Assembly: GCF_003172895.1 (NCBI RefSeq)
Contig: NZ_QGKL01000009.1
Coordinates: 107,528-171,527 of the forward strand
Origin: Leucothrix arctica
GTDB taxonomy: Bacteria > Pseudomonadota > Gammaproteobacteria > Thiotrichales > Thiotrichaceae
Length of the DNA: 64,000 nt
Direction: 5' to 3'
Shown here: piece after piece, positions 47,674 to 56,698 of the stretch
How positions within the stretch are numbered: position 1 is the first letter of the stretch
Layout: each line of letters opens with the position of its first letter
Translations under genes and position numbers: made by a program
Notes under the pieces: generated by a model
Seen by the model: only the letters and a program-made list of their open reading frames with translations
The model's database searches: none
Told to the model about the DNA's origin: nothing

Positions 47674-48582
47674 ATGCCAAAACCTAGAAAAGGAAATCCC
47701 CTTGATGGGATTGTATTGATCGATAAGCCACTAGGCTTAAGTTCAAATATAGCACTTCAGAAAACAAAGCGGATTTTCCAAGCACAGAAAGCAGGACACA
47801 CTGGTAGCCTAGACCCTTTAGCTACCGGTGTACTTCCTATTTGCTTTGGCGAAGCGACCAAAGTTTCCGCCTTCCTCCTCAGTTCAGATAAACGCTACGT
47901 CACTACCGCTCAATTGGGTGTTACGCGTACCACTGGCGACTTAGAAGGCGACATTGTTGAGAACAGAGATGTTCCAGCACTTGATGAAACCTACATTGAA
48001 TCTATCCTTAAGCAGTTTCGCGGCGATATAGAGCAAACTCCACCCATGTATTCAGCATTGAAACATGAAGGCGTTCCGCTTTATAAATTAGCCCGCCAAG
48101 GCATAACGATCGAACGCAAACTTCGTACTGTCACTATCTATAATATAACCTTGCTAGCATTTACCGCAGACACCATTACTTTAGATGTCAGATGCAGCAA
48201 AGGTACTTATATCCGTACCTTATTAGAAGATATTGGTGAAGCAATGGGCTGTGGCTCGCATCTGAATGACTTACGTCGCACAGAAGTCACGCCATTTACC
48301 GGTCAACCAATCTATACGCTGGAAGAACTTGAAGCACTTGCTGAAAAGGGCGAAATCAACGATACCCTACTTCCAATAGATTCAGCGATACCACACTACC
48401 CGAGAATAGACCTTGTAGAAGAGGAAGCTATACGCTTGCGTAATGGACTTCGTGTAGAGAGAGAAGACGTTCCTGAAGCTGAAGGTATAAGACTTTACTA
48501 CCCAGATGGGCGCTTTTTAGGAATAGGCCAACGTCATGAGTCAGGCACACTTGCCGGAAAACGACTAATGAGAACAGATTAA
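47674..48582 (+). CDS. truB: tRNA pseudouridine-55 synthase
   Basis: A 302-residue enzyme making pseudouridine 55 in the T loop of tRNAs. The catalytic aspartate is Asp47 in GHTGSLDPLATGVLP. The KGTYIRTLLEDIGEAMG block and the C-terminal PUA-like extension are present. It follows rbfA directly. Confidence 0.97.
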   Translation: MPKPRKGNPLDGIVLIDKPLGLSSNIALQKTKRIFQAQKAGHTGSLDPLATGVLPICFGEATKVSAFLLSSDKRYVTTAQLGVTRTTGDLEGDIVENRDVPALDETYIESILKQFRGDIEQTPPMYSALKHEGVPLYKLARQGITIERKLRTVTIYNITLLAFTADTITLDVRCSKGTYIRTLLEDIGEAMGCGSHLNDLRRTEVTPFTGQPIYTLEELEALAEKGEINDTLLPIDSAIPHYPRIDLVEEEAIRLRNGLRVEREDVPEAEGIRLYYPDGRFLGIGQRHESGTLAGKRLMRTD

Positions 48583-48596
48583 AGGTTCATCACTAT

Positions 48597-48625
48597 TTAT
48601 CGCGGCTACCAAAGCGTGATATGAT
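48597..48625 (+). promoter_or_regulatory. Candidate rpsO promoter
   Basis: TATGAT (48620-48625) with an upstream TGA forms an extended -10, 17 bases after a weak -35 TTATCG (48597-48602). It lies about 105 bases before the rpsO ATG, leaving room for an autoregulatory leader. Confidence 0.45.
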
Positions 48626-48692
48626 GCGCCGCTTGACCCTTCGCTTGGTATTAATTCATCGTAATTAACTCTCGGCATTGGGATTATCAATA

Positions 48693-48710
48693 GATTCACA
48701 CATGTGAATC
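48693..48710 (+). promoter_or_regulatory. Leader palindrome upstream of rpsO
   Basis: GATTCACA-CA-TGTGAATC is a perfect 8-bp inverted repeat ending 21 bases before the rpsO start. In E. coli S15 represses its own mRNA by binding a leader structure near the start; this element is placed to play such a part, but the equivalence is inference. Confidence 0.4.
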
Positions 48711-48731
48711 AATGTATGGAAATAAAAGACA

Positions 48732-49001
48732 ATGTCTTTAAATGCAGAAATTAAAGCAGCTATCGTTGCTGACTACGCAGTAAAAGAAGGTGATACTGGT
48801 TCTTGTGAAGTTCAGGTTGCTTTGCTAACAGCAAACATCAAGCACCTTACTGAACACTTCAAAGAGCACAAGCATGACCACCACTCACGTCGTGGTTTGC
48901 TAAGAATGGTAAACCAGCGTCGTAAATTGCTGGACTACCTAAACGGCAAAGATTCTGGCCGTTACCAAGTTTTGATCAAGCGTCTAGGTCTACGTCGCTA
49001 A
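48732..49001 (+). CDS. rpsO: 30S ribosomal protein S15
   Basis: An 89-residue primary 16S rRNA-binding protein. The [21 protein letters not shown] segment, the [23 protein letters not shown] block and the [12 protein letters not shown] end are diagnostic. It lies between truB and pnp, as in E. coli. Confidence 0.99.
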   Translation: MSLNAEIKAAIVADYAVKEGDTGSCEVQVALLTANIKHLTEHFKEHKHDHHSRRGLLRMVNQRRKLLDYLNGKDSGRYQVLIKRLGLRR

Positions 49002-49014
49002 ATCGATTCCAAGA

Positions 49015-49039
49015 AACACCGCTTCACGGCGGTGTTTTT
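49015..49039 (+). terminator. Terminator after rpsO
   Basis: AACACCGC pairs with GCGGTGTT around a 6-base loop and is followed by three more T's, 14 bases after the rpsO stop. Partial read-through into pnp is likely, as in E. coli. Confidence 0.8.
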
Positions 49040-49140
49040 GATTGGGCTATTACTGAACTCCCTCATTGCTCTTAAAAGCTATAAATAAAGAGCAACAGAA
49101 GCGAAAGCTGTAACCCCACATTCGCAAGATAAATTGTCAC

Positions 49141-49210
49141 GCAGGAAGGTTGTTCAAAAGCGTTTGGGCAACAAGTAAATCTTACACCGACTGTTTTTGA
49201 ACAGCCTGCC
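49141..49210 (+). promoter_or_regulatory. Long stem-loop in the pnp leader
   Basis: GGTTGTTCAAAA (49148-49159) pairs with TTTTGAACAGCC (49195-49206), 12 pairs including one T-G. GCAGG/CCTGC can extend or shift the base. It lies 28 bases before the pnp ATG. The form matches the RNase III-cleaved leader through which PNPase represses its own synthesis in enterobacteria. Confidence 0.65.
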
Positions 49211-49237
49211 GGTGGCTCTAATTAGAAAGGAAAAATT

Positions 49238-51388
49238 ATGTTTTCTGTTGTAAATACAACATTCCAGTATGGTGAGCATACTGTAGAACTAGAAATGGGC
49301 GAGATCGCTCGTCAAGCAAGCGCTGCTGTAAAAGTTGATATGGGCGGCACGGTAGCATTAGTAAGTGTCGTTGGTAAAAAGAAAGCAGACTCTGGTCGCG
49401 ACTTTTTCCCACTGACAGTTAATTACCAAGAAAAAGTATACGCTGCTGGTAAGATCCCTGGTGGTTTCTTCAAGCGTGAAGGCCGTCCAAGTGAAGCGGA
49501 GACATTGACAGCACGTCTGATCGATCGTCCTATCCGCCCTCTTTTCCCTGCAGGCTTCATGAATGAAGTTCAGGTTATTGTAACAATCGTATCTATCAAC
49601 CCAGAAGTTGATCCTGCGATTCCTGCAATGCTTGGTACATCAGCTGCACTTGCTGCTTCTGGTATCCCATTCGCTGGCCCAATTGGTGCAGCAAAAGTTG
49701 GTTTCATTGACGGCGCATACGTACTTAACCCAACTAAGACTCAACTAGAAACATCTAAGCTTGAGCTTATGGTTGCGGGTACAGATGACGCAGTACTAAT
49801 GGTTGAATCAGAAGCTCAAGAGCTTTCTGAAGAAGTTATGCTAGGCGCTGTTGTGTTTGGTCACGAGCAAATGCAAAACGCTGTTGCAGCAATCAAAGAG
49901 TTCGCTACTGAAGTAGGTAACGAAGCTTGGGACTGGACTGCTCCAGTAAAAGACACTGCATTAGAAAGTAAAGTTGCTGAAATCGGTGAAGCTGACGTTG
50001 CTGCTGCATTCCAAACTGCTGACAAGATGGACCGTCAGGACAAGGTTGCTGCATCACTTAGTAAGATCATTGAGACTTTGGCTCCAGAAGGTTCTGGCGA
50101 AGATGCACCTTCCGTTGACGCTATCAAAGACGCATTTAAAGGTCTTGAGAAGAAAGTTGTTCGTGGTCGTGTAATCGCTGGCGAGCCTCGTATTGATGGT
50201 CGTGACACTACAACTGTACGTGCTATCGAAGTACGTGTTGGTGTTCTACCTCGTACACACGGTTCTGCACTATTCACACGTGGTGAGACTCAGGCGTTGG
50301 TTGTTACAACACTGGGTACTGCACGTGATGCACAGATCATTGACGCACTTAGCGGTGAGTACAAAGATCACTTCTTATTCCACTACAACTTCCCTCCTTA
50401 TTGTGTTGGTGAGACTGGTTTTGTTGGTTCACCTAAGCGTCGCGAAATCGGTCACGGCCGTTTAGCTAAGCGTGGTGTTTTAGCGGTTATGCCTAAGCAA
50501 GAAGACTTCCCGTACACAGTACGTGTTGTTTCTGAGATCACAGAATCAAACGGTTCAAGCTCAATGGCTTCTGTTTGTGGTTCATCGCTTGCATTGATGG
50601 ACGCTGGTGTTCCAATCAAGGCACCTGTTGCTGGTATCGCAATGGGTCTAGTTAAGGAAGGCGACAAGTACGCTGTCTTAACTGACATCTTGGGCGACGA
50701 AGATCACCTTGGCGACATGGACTTTAAAGTTGCTGGTACACGCGAAGGTATCAATGCACTTCAGATGGATATCAAGATCACTGGTATCACTAAAGAGATC
50801 ATGCAAGCTGCACTCACTCAAGCACACGGTGCTCGTCTACACATCCTAGATGAGATGGAGAATGCAATCTCTAAGCCGCGTGAAGAGCTTTCTGAGTACG
50901 CTCCTCGCTATGTGACTATGAAGATCAATCCTGACAAGATCCGTGAAGTTATCGGTAAAGGTGGAGAGACTATTCGTAGCATCACTGAGCAGACTGGCGC
51001 ACAGATTGATATCAGCGATGACGGTACTATTCAGATTGCTGCTATTGACGGTGTTGCTGGTAACAAGGCGAAGGCTATGATCGAAGCGATCACTGCTGAA
51101 GCTGAAGTTGGCAAGATCTACGAAGGTAAAGTTGCGAAGATTATGGACTTCGGTGCATTCGTAACAATTCTTCCTGGTAAAGACGGTCTAGTACACATCT
51201 CACAAATCAGTGATGAGCGTGTTGAAGACGTTAATGCTCACCTGAAAGAAGGTCAGACTGTTCGTGTTAAGTTGCTAGAAATCGATCGTCAAGGTCGTAT
51301 GCGTCTAAGCATGAAAGAAGTTGGCACTGAAGATGCGGCGCCTGCTGCAGAAGAAGTAAAGACTGAAGAAACACCAGCTGCTGAGTAA
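49238..51388 (+). CDS. pnp: Polyribonucleotide nucleotidyltransferase (PNPase)
   Basis: A 716-residue phosphorolytic 3'-5' exoribonuclease and degradosome component. There are two RNase PH-like domains: ~1-215, and ~310-545 containing the [19 protein letters not shown] block and the catalytic-site [11 protein letters not shown] helical linker lies between them, then a KH domain ([18 protein letters not shown]) and an S1 domain ([23 protein letters not shown]), with a short acidic tail. An AGAAAGGA RBS precedes the ATG. Confidence 0.98.
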   Translation: MFSVVNTTFQYGEHTVELEMGEIARQASAAVKVDMGGTVALVSVVGKKKADSGRDFFPLTVNYQEKVYAAGKIPGGFFKREGRPSEAETLTARLIDRPIRPLFPAGFMNEVQVIVTIVSINPEVDPAIPAMLGTSAALAASGIPFAGPIGAAKVGFIDGAYVLNPTKTQLETSKLELMVAGTDDAVLMVESEAQELSEEVMLGAVVFGHEQMQNAVAAIKEFATEVGNEAWDWTAPVKDTALESKVAEIGEADVAAAFQTADKMDRQDKVAASLSKIIETLAPEGSGEDAPSVDAIKDAFKGLEKKVVRGRVIAGEPRIDGRDTTTVRAIEVRVGVLPRTHGSALFTRGETQALVVTTLGTARDAQIIDALSGEYKDHFLFHYNFPPYCVGETGFVGSPKRREIGHGRLAKRGVLAVMPKQEDFPYTVRVVSEITESNGSSSMASVCGSSLALMDAGVPIKAPVAGIAMGLVKEGDKYAVLTDILGDEDHLGDMDFKVAGTREGINALQMDIKITGITKEIMQAALTQAHGARLHILDEMENAISKPREELSEYAPRYVTMKINPDKIREVIGKGGETIRSITEQTGAQIDISDDGTIQIAAIDGVAGNKAKAMIEAITAEAEVGKIYEGKVAKIMDFGAFVTILPGKDGLVHISQISDERVEDVNAHLKEGQTVRVKLLEIDRQGRMRLSMKEVGTEDAAPAAEEVKTEETPAAE

Positions 51389-51404
51389 TCTCATAACAGC
51401 CCAA

Positions 51405-51426
51405 AAGCTTACTTTAGGGTAAGCTT
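51405..51426 (+). other. First of two hairpins after pnp
   Basis: AAGCTTAC pairs with GTAAGCTT around a 6-base loop, 16 bases after the stop codon. It directly precedes the terminator and may protect the 3' end from exonucleases. Confidence 0.6.
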
Positions 51427-51427
51427 G

Positions 51428-51462
51428 AAAAAAGGCTTCTTTAGTTAGAGGCCTTTTTTTTT
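51428..51462 (+). terminator. Rho-independent terminator of the rpsO-pnp unit
   Basis: AAAAAAGGCTTC pairs with GAGGCCTTTTTT (one T-G pair) around an 8-base loop, ending in nine T's. Confidence 0.9.
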
Positions 51463-51530
51463 GCATCTAAAAAGCATTACACTACGTTAATACTAGCAAT
51501 ACTAATAAACTACTCCCTTGGATATTTCGG

Positions 51531-52073
51531 ATGGAAGATAACTTCGCTGAATTACTTGAATTATGCGCAGAGCAAGATCAGCGCGCATTTAAAAAGCTAT
51601 ATCAAGAAGCCTCGCCCAAGCTTTATAGCTTAGCATTACGCTTGCTTCAAAAACCTGAGTTAGCTGAAGACGTACTCCAAGAGGCATTCATCAAAATCTG
51701 GCAAAAAGCTGGCACTTATAACTCACAAAAAGGTAAAGCATTTACCTGGATGGCAACCGTGACACGTAACACGTCATTGGACAAATTACGTAGCTTGAAA
51801 CTAAAAGCCGCTGAAACGAATGTACAATATGAAGGTTTAGATTTTGCGTCTGATGATTTAGAGCCTGACCATCAGGAAGATCTGAGCCAAGAAATGCAAA
51901 GGCTACGCGAGTGCCTAAAGCAATTACAACCTGCTCAACGAGAATGTATATTGCTTTCATACTATTACGGACATACACACCAAGAATTATCCGTAAAACT
52001 AAATAAACCACTTGGAACCGTGAAAGCGTGGATCCGACGTGGGCTGGAGTCTCTTAAACCATGTCTAAGCTAA
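51531..52073 (+). CDS. ECF-type RNA polymerase sigma factor
   Basis: A 180-residue sigma-70 family protein with only regions 2 and 4. Region 2 (~15-85) contains PELAEDVLQEAFIKIWQ and GKAFTWMATVTRNTSLDKL. Region 4 (~128-178) contains LQPAQRECILLSYYYGHTHQELS and the recognition helix PLGTVKAWIRRG. It belongs to the SigK/RskA-associated type, because the next gene (overlap 13 bases) encodes an RskA-like anti-sigma factor. Confidence 0.93.
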   Translation: MEDNFAELLELCAEQDQRAFKKLYQEASPKLYSLALRLLQKPELAEDVLQEAFIKIWQKAGTYNSQKGKAFTWMATVTRNTSLDKLRSLKLKAAETNVQYEGLDFASDDLEPDHQEDLSQEMQRLRECLKQLQPAQRECILLSYYYGHTHQELSVKLNKPLGTVKAWIRRGLESLKPCLS

Positions 52074-52783
52074 ATAGATACCAAAACCCTGAAATCTTTG
52101 AAAGATTAGCCATGGCTTATGCCGCTGGCACATTGCATGGTCGTGCACGATTGCGCTTTGAAGCACTCAAGAATCAGCACTTTTATCTTGAGGCAACGAC
52201 TAATGCCTATGAGAGTAAGTTTGGCAACTTAGCTGAACTACTTCCAGGTGAGAAACCATCTGATCAAGTATGGAAAAATATTGAAGAAAATATTCAAGTC
52301 GATGCACCTGCTAGAAACGTCGCTAAAAAGTCATGGTTTGGTTGGCTTTCAAACGGCTATGCGTATGCTTTAGCAGCGCTACTCGTTACTACCTTTATGA
52401 TTGTAAACCCCCTATCCACTAGTCCAGATGCAGTTGCTTACGCTGCAGTACTTGAAGATTTTGAAAATACACCCGTTGCCATTACACGCATCACACATGA
52501 TGATTTGTCCGTGTCTGTGGACATGGTTAAAGACATCCCACTTGAAGATGGGAAAGTTTTGAAACTTTGGTGCCATCCTAAAAATGGTGGTGAGCCTCGC
52601 ATGATGGGTGAAGTATCTAAAACAGGTCAGACGATTATCAAGATTAATGCTAATCAGTGGGAGCATATGCAAACTATTGGCATATTAGAAATTAGCCCTG
52701 AGCCAAGTAATCTTAGTGATAGCAAATCTCGTAAAAACATCGTAACGTTAAGAGGACAGTTAAGCCCTATTTCTGAAAAGTAA
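52061..52783 (+). CDS. RskA-like anti-sigma factor
   Basis: A 240-residue single-pass membrane protein. The N-terminal ~90 residues (LAMAYAAGTLHGRARLRFEAL) are the cytosolic sigma-binding domain. One membrane helix follows (~100-120, GYAYALAALLVTTFMIVNPL). The C-terminal periplasmic RskA_C domain (~125-235) includes VLKLWCHPKNGGEPRMMGEV. Its start lies inside the sigma gene with a GGAG RBS there, so the pair is translationally coupled. Release presumably needs periplasmic proteolysis or ligand binding; the signal is unknown. Confidence 0.9.
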   Translation: MSKLNRYQNPEIFERLAMAYAAGTLHGRARLRFEALKNQHFYLEATTNAYESKFGNLAELLPGEKPSDQVWKNIEENIQVDAPARNVAKKSWFGWLSNGYAYALAALLVTTFMIVNPLSTSPDAVAYAAVLEDFENTPVAITRITHDDLSVSVDMVKDIPLEDGKVLKLWCHPKNGGEPRMMGEVSKTGQTIIKINANQWEHMQTIGILEISPEPSNLSDSKSRKNIVTLRGQLSPISEK

Positions 52784-52792
52784 AAATAAAAT

Positions 52793-53812
52793 ATGATGAG
52801 CAAAACAACTTTAAAATACCTGTCACAAATTCGTGCAGGTATTTTACTATGTAGCACACTCGTTTTAGCCAGTTGTGCCACGACCGCAGAGTCAAACTCC
52901 TACCGTGTAAACTTCCCTCCCGATAGCCTTTCAGGCGATCGCTACATGGATATTAAACTCATGGGTAGCATTGCCCTCAGCGGCGCCAAAGTTAACGGCC
53001 TGCCTGTTGTGGAAGTCTCTGACCTAGCTTGGGACAATGACACACAGACTCTCTACGGCATCTCTGATGATGGTTACCTTTACACACTTAAGCTAACGCT
53101 TAATCAAGGAATGTTGAGGCAAGCAAAAATCACTAATGCGGTAAAACTACTTGGGAAAAACAAAAAACCATTAAAAGGCTCTAAAAAAGACCCTGAAGGT
53201 TTGAGTATCAAAAACCATAAAAACGGCAACAAGAATGACGCAGAGCTCATTATCTCATTTGAAGGTAGTAGCCGCATAGATCGCTACAACACCAAGGGTG
53301 AGTACCTTGGAGACGTCAAAATACCTAAAAAACTCACCAAGAAGAAAAGCTACCGTAATAATAATAAAGCACTAGAGAGTGTCACCATACATCCTCGTTA
53401 TGGCGTCATTACCGCAGCAGAGTTACCACTCAAGGCAAACTCAAAAAAAATCCAAACCTTATACTCTCAACACGGTAAAGAATGGAATTTTACCCCTAAT
53501 AACGCGAAAGAAAGCTCGGTGACTGCCTTAGAAGTTTTGGAAAATGGTGACATTTTAGTCTTGGAACGCGCCTTCTCCGGAATCTTTAGTCCGCTAATTA
53601 TTAGTTTAAGACAAATACAGCTTAATAAATGCAACAAGAAAAACCTGTGTGCTGTAAAAGATATTGCGATATTTGATAGTACCAAAGGCTGGAACGTTGA
53701 TAACTTTGAAGGTTTAACTAAGCTTACTGGTAACCGTTATTTGATGGTTTCAGATGACAATAAAAGCCCACTACAACAATCCATTATGGTTATGTTTGAA
53801 GTGGTGCAATAA
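52793..53812 (+). CDS. Lipoprotein with phytase-esterase-like beta-propeller domain
   Basis: A 339-residue exported protein with a lipobox (TLVLASC, Cys near residue 27), so probably lipid-anchored. The body matches the esterase-like activity of phytase family: VSDLAWDNDTQTLYGISDDG, DPEGLSI, ELIISFEGSSRIDRYN, ALESVTIHP, NVDNFEGLTKLTGNRYLMVSDDN. It is third in the sigma/anti-sigma operon, ten bases after the anti-sigma stop, so it may be a target or sensor of that circuit. Two start codons are adjacent (ATGATG). The downstream comF gene is convergent, with only three bases between stops. Confidence 0.87.
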   Translation: MMSKTTLKYLSQIRAGILLCSTLVLASCATTAESNSYRVNFPPDSLSGDRYMDIKLMGSIALSGAKVNGLPVVEVSDLAWDNDTQTLYGISDDGYLYTLKLTLNQGMLRQAKITNAVKLLGKNKKPLKGSKKDPEGLSIKNHKNGNKNDAELIISFEGSSRIDRYNTKGEYLGDVKIPKKLTKKKSYRNNNKALESVTIHPRYGVITAAELPLKANSKKIQTLYSQHGKEWNFTPNNAKESSVTALEVLENGDILVLERAFSGIFSPLIISLRQIQLNKCNKKNLCAVKDIAIFDSTKGWNVDNFEGLTKLTGNRYLMVSDDNKSPLQQSIMVMFEVVQ

Positions 53813-53815
53813 CGC

Positions 53816-54538
53816 TTAATTCGGTGTCGCTCGGGCAACAGCCCACACCGTCACTTTCTCAACACCGGCTGCTTTCAGTACTTTTGATAACTCATTACTG
53901 GTGGCGCCGGTTGTTACTACATCATCCAAGATGACAACATGCTTCGGCACTGTTGAACCCAACTTCACTGAAAAGACGCCTCTTAGATTCTTAGCGCGCT
54001 CATCACCTTTTACTAAGGTCTGCGCCTCCGTATAAATAGTTCTTTCTACACCCTTCAAAAGTGGGATAGCGACAGTCTTATTAATCTCACGATACAACTC
54101 TTGCGCCTGGTTAAAACCACGTGACCTCAGTCGCTTCTTATGCAATGGAACAGGCAGTATCGCATCGGGTAATTCAAAGTCACCCTGAACTATTTGTTGT
54201 GCCATTAACCGACCCAATACTTTTGCCGCACTGAGCTTATGACCAAACTTCATTTTCTTTATTAGGTAGTCAACAGGTGAAGCATAATGCACAAAACAAA
54301 TCACCTGATCACTCAGCCATGGTGATTGTTGGCAAGCACTACAATAATCTAGTTCGGTACTTTCAATCGGTAACGCACAGCCGTTACAGCTATGCAAAAT
54401 CCAAGGTAAGTCCTGTTGACAACCCATACACAAAGAAATGCCAGCATTACCCGTCTCCGAGCAGCTGGCATCACACAATAAACAAGAAGGCGTAAACAAG
54501 CGTTGTAATGAATCACGTATGCTTATCGTCACCTTCAT
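53816..54538 (-). CDS. comF: ComF family phosphoribosyltransferase-like protein
   Basis: A 240-residue ComF/GntX-type protein linked to DNA uptake in competent bacteria. The N-terminal double zinc-ribbon region has paired cysteines (CLLCDASC, CMGC, CNGC, YCSAC). The C-terminal phosphoribosyltransferase domain has the PRPP-loop VVILDDVVTTGATSNELS and the RSRGFNQAQEL block. It is probably cytosolic. It lies 16 bases after nhaD on the same strand and may be co-transcribed with it. Confidence 0.93.
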   Translation of the reverse strand: MKVTISIRDSLQRLFTPSCLLCDASCSETGNAGISLCMGCQQDLPWILHSCNGCALPIESTELDYCSACQQSPWLSDQVICFVHYASPVDYLIKKMKFGHKLSAAKVLGRLMAQQIVQGDFELPDAILPVPLHKKRLRSRGFNQAQELYREINKTVAIPLLKGVERTIYTEAQTLVKGDERAKNLRGVFSVKLGSTVPKHVVILDDVVTTGATSNELSKVLKAAGVEKVTVWAVARATPN

Positions 54539-54554
54539 TGTTTAGTCCTACAAC

Positions 54555-55976
54555 TTAAAACGTTAAGTCGTAAATATACATATGCACATAGATACTAGCA
54601 ACGTATCCAAGTGCCACAGCCCATGCCCACTTTAGGTGAGACATAAACGTATAAATACCACGAGCCTGCCCCATTAGCGCCACACCCGCAGCAGAACCAA
54701 CAGATAGCAAAGAACCACCCACACCTGCTGTTAATGTCACTAGCAACCACTGACCGTGAGATAGGTCGGGGTTCATACTTAATACCGCGAACATCACCGG
54801 AATGTTATCGACAATCGCTGATAGTACGCCGACTAATACGTTAGCTGTTGAAGCACCTAATACGCCATAAAGTAAACCAGACACCTGCGCTAAGTAACCC
54901 AATGCACCGAGACCACCAACACATAATATTACGCCGTAGAAGAACATCAATGTGTCCCACTCTGAGCGTTGTAACTGGTTGTAAATATCAAAGCGGCCTA
55001 CTCGGTTATCATCAACAGCCGATTTTTCACTGTTTTTTAGGTGATGCCCATAAAGTTGAAGTAAACCTAGTCCGGTCATCATTCCAAGCATTGGAGGAAG
55101 GTGGAAGAAGTTATGGTAAGAAACTGCTAAGAAGATGGTGAAGATGAATAAACCAACTACAACAAACGCACCATACTTAAGGCGTGTTTCTTCTTTCTTA
55201 GGTTCTGGCTTCCCGTTAGGTAGGAAGAACGACATAATGATTGCAGGGATTAACCAGTTCACTAGCGCCGAAGGTAGTAGACCGATGAAACCACCGAAAC
55301 TTACTTTACCTGCCTGCCAGACCATCAATGTAGTGATGTCACCAAATGGGCTAAACGCACCACCCGCATTGGCCGCAACAACGATATTTACACAGGCAAG
55401 GACCGCAAATTTCTTAGTTGTCTCATCCGCAAGAATAGCCGCACGGCCACCCGCAACCGAGATAACTACGGCAGCCATTAGCAACGCTGTTGTCAGGTTA
55501 TCTGCTAGTGGTGAAATAACGAACGCTAGAACGCCCGTAATCCAAAAAATACCACGAAGCGTAAAGCCTTTAGAAATCAACCAACCACGTAACGCGTCAA
55601 ATACACCACGCTCTTCCATCGTGTTGATGTAAGTCATTGCCACCAGTAGGAATAGCAATAAGTATGCATACTCCAACATGTTATGACCTAAGAACGCATC
55701 AACCTGCTCAGTCTGACCAATACCTGCATAGGCAATCGCAACGATGACCCAAATAATACCTGCAGCAACAATCACGGGCTTAGACTTACGAAGATGAATC
55801 ACATCCTCAAGAATAACCAGCGTGTAAGCAATAACAAAGATACCAACAGCAACCCAGCTTAGTGGTAATGCTGTTAAATCTTGAGGAATGAGTGGTGCAC
55901 TACTTGATGCAAATGCAGACGACATCGTCGCTAAAAGCATGGCAATAAATAGTGTTATTTTAGAATAGCTAAACAC
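54555..55976 (-). CDS. nhaD: Na+/H+ antiporter NhaD
   Basis: A 473-residue polytopic membrane protein of the ion transporter superfamily, with about twelve helices and a signal-like N-terminus. ISPLADNLTTALLMAAVVIS, ANAGGAFSPFGDITTLMVWQ and the later VDNIPVMFAVLSM carry the paired NhaD motifs with conserved Asp and Asn. It exports Na+ (or Li+) in exchange for protons, a trait common in marine and haloalkaliphilic bacteria. The start is a GTG (55974-55976); an internal ATG at codon 13 is a less likely alternative. Divergent from moaC. Confidence 0.93.
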   Translation of the reverse strand: MFSYSKITLFIAMLLATMSSAFASSSAPLIPQDLTALPLSWVAVGIFVIAYTLVILEDVIHLRKSKPVIVAAGIIWVIVAIAYAGIGQTEQVDAFLGHNMLEYAYLLLFLLVAMTYINTMEERGVFDALRGWLISKGFTLRGIFWITGVLAFVISPLADNLTTALLMAAVVISVAGGRAAILADETTKKFAVLACVNIVVAANAGGAFSPFGDITTLMVWQAGKVSFGGFIGLLPSALVNWLIPAIIMSFFLPNGKPEPKKEETRLKYGAFVVVGLFIFTIFLAVSYHNFFHLPPMLGMMTGLGLLQLYGHHLKNSEKSAVDDNRVGRFDIYNQLQRSEWDTLMFFYGVILCVGGLGALGYLAQVSGLLYGVLGASTANVLVGVLSAIVDNIPVMFAVLSMNPDLSHGQWLLVTLTAGVGGSLLSVGSAAGVALMGQARGIYTFMSHLKWAWAVALGYVASIYVHMYIYDLTF

Positions 55977-56071
55977 AATAAAAATCTCAGTTTAGGTTAT
56001 TATTCGATAACCCGTTGAACAAAAAAGTGCGCGGAGTTTATCATGCAACCTACTAAAAACTGAGAGATAAA

Positions 56072-56551
56072 ATGGATACTTTAAATCACTTCAACCAGCA
56101 AGGCGAAGCGCACATGGTCGATGTTGGCGATAAATCTGTCACGCACCGTGTAGCTGTCAGTGTTGGGCGAATTGAGATGCTATCTAATACACTAGAACAT
56201 ATAAAACAGGGTACTAACAAAAAAGGCGATGTTTTAGGAATTGCGCGTATTGCGGGGATTATGGGGGCTAAGAAAACGGCTGATTTGGTGCCGCTTTGTC
56301 ACCCGTTGGCGCTGACTAAAGTTGGGGTAGATTTAGAAATACAAGATGAGCCACCAGCAGTGCTTTGTACGGCTACAGTTGAGACGCGTGGACAGACTGG
56401 CGTGGAGATGGAAGCGCTGACTGCTGTGCAAGTTACGTTACTGACTATTTATGACATGTGCAAGGCGGTGGATAAGGGTATGCGGATTGAGGGGGTGCAG
56501 GTGATTGAGAAGAAAGGTGGGAAATCTGGGGATTGGAAAGTTGCCTCCTAA
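56072..56551 (+). CDS. moaC: Cyclic pyranopterin monophosphate synthase MoaC
   Basis: A 159-residue enzyme that works after MoaA in molybdenum cofactor synthesis. The [13 protein letters not shown] and [20 protein letters not shown] blocks and the MCKAVDKGM motif with the catalytic Lys-Asp region are intact. It lies alone here; no other moa genes are near. The 3' half is unusually G-rich on the coding strand. Confidence 0.97.
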   Translation: MDTLNHFNQQGEAHMVDVGDKSVTHRVAVSVGRIEMLSNTLEHIKQGTNKKGDVLGIARIAGIMGAKKTADLVPLCHPLALTKVGVDLEIQDEPPAVLCTATVETRGQTGVEMEALTAVQVTLLTIYDMCKAVDKGMRIEGVQVIEKKGGKSGDWKVAS

Positions 56552-56606
56552 AATCAGAATAGAACTCTACCTCTCTTAAGTAAAGTCTATACAAAGCTGA
56601 CGATAT

Positions 56607-56636
56607 ACACTTCCCCAAGAATAAATGGGGAAGTGT
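56607..56636. other. Hairpin between convergent moaC and the giant gene
   Basis: An 11-bp perfect stem (ACACTTCCCCA / TGGGGAAGTGT) with an 8-base loop. Neither strand has a T run after it, so if it ends transcription it probably needs help. Confidence 0.5.
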
Positions 56637-56698
56637 TCTTAAAGCATCAACAAACTAGTAGAAAATGGCTTCTGTATAATTAAAATTTAAACAAATAC

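Noticed and set aside
56470..56545. G-rich end of moaC as a G-quadruplex
   Set aside because: The G tracts are separated by loops of about 14 and 24 bases, too long for a convincing quadruplex.
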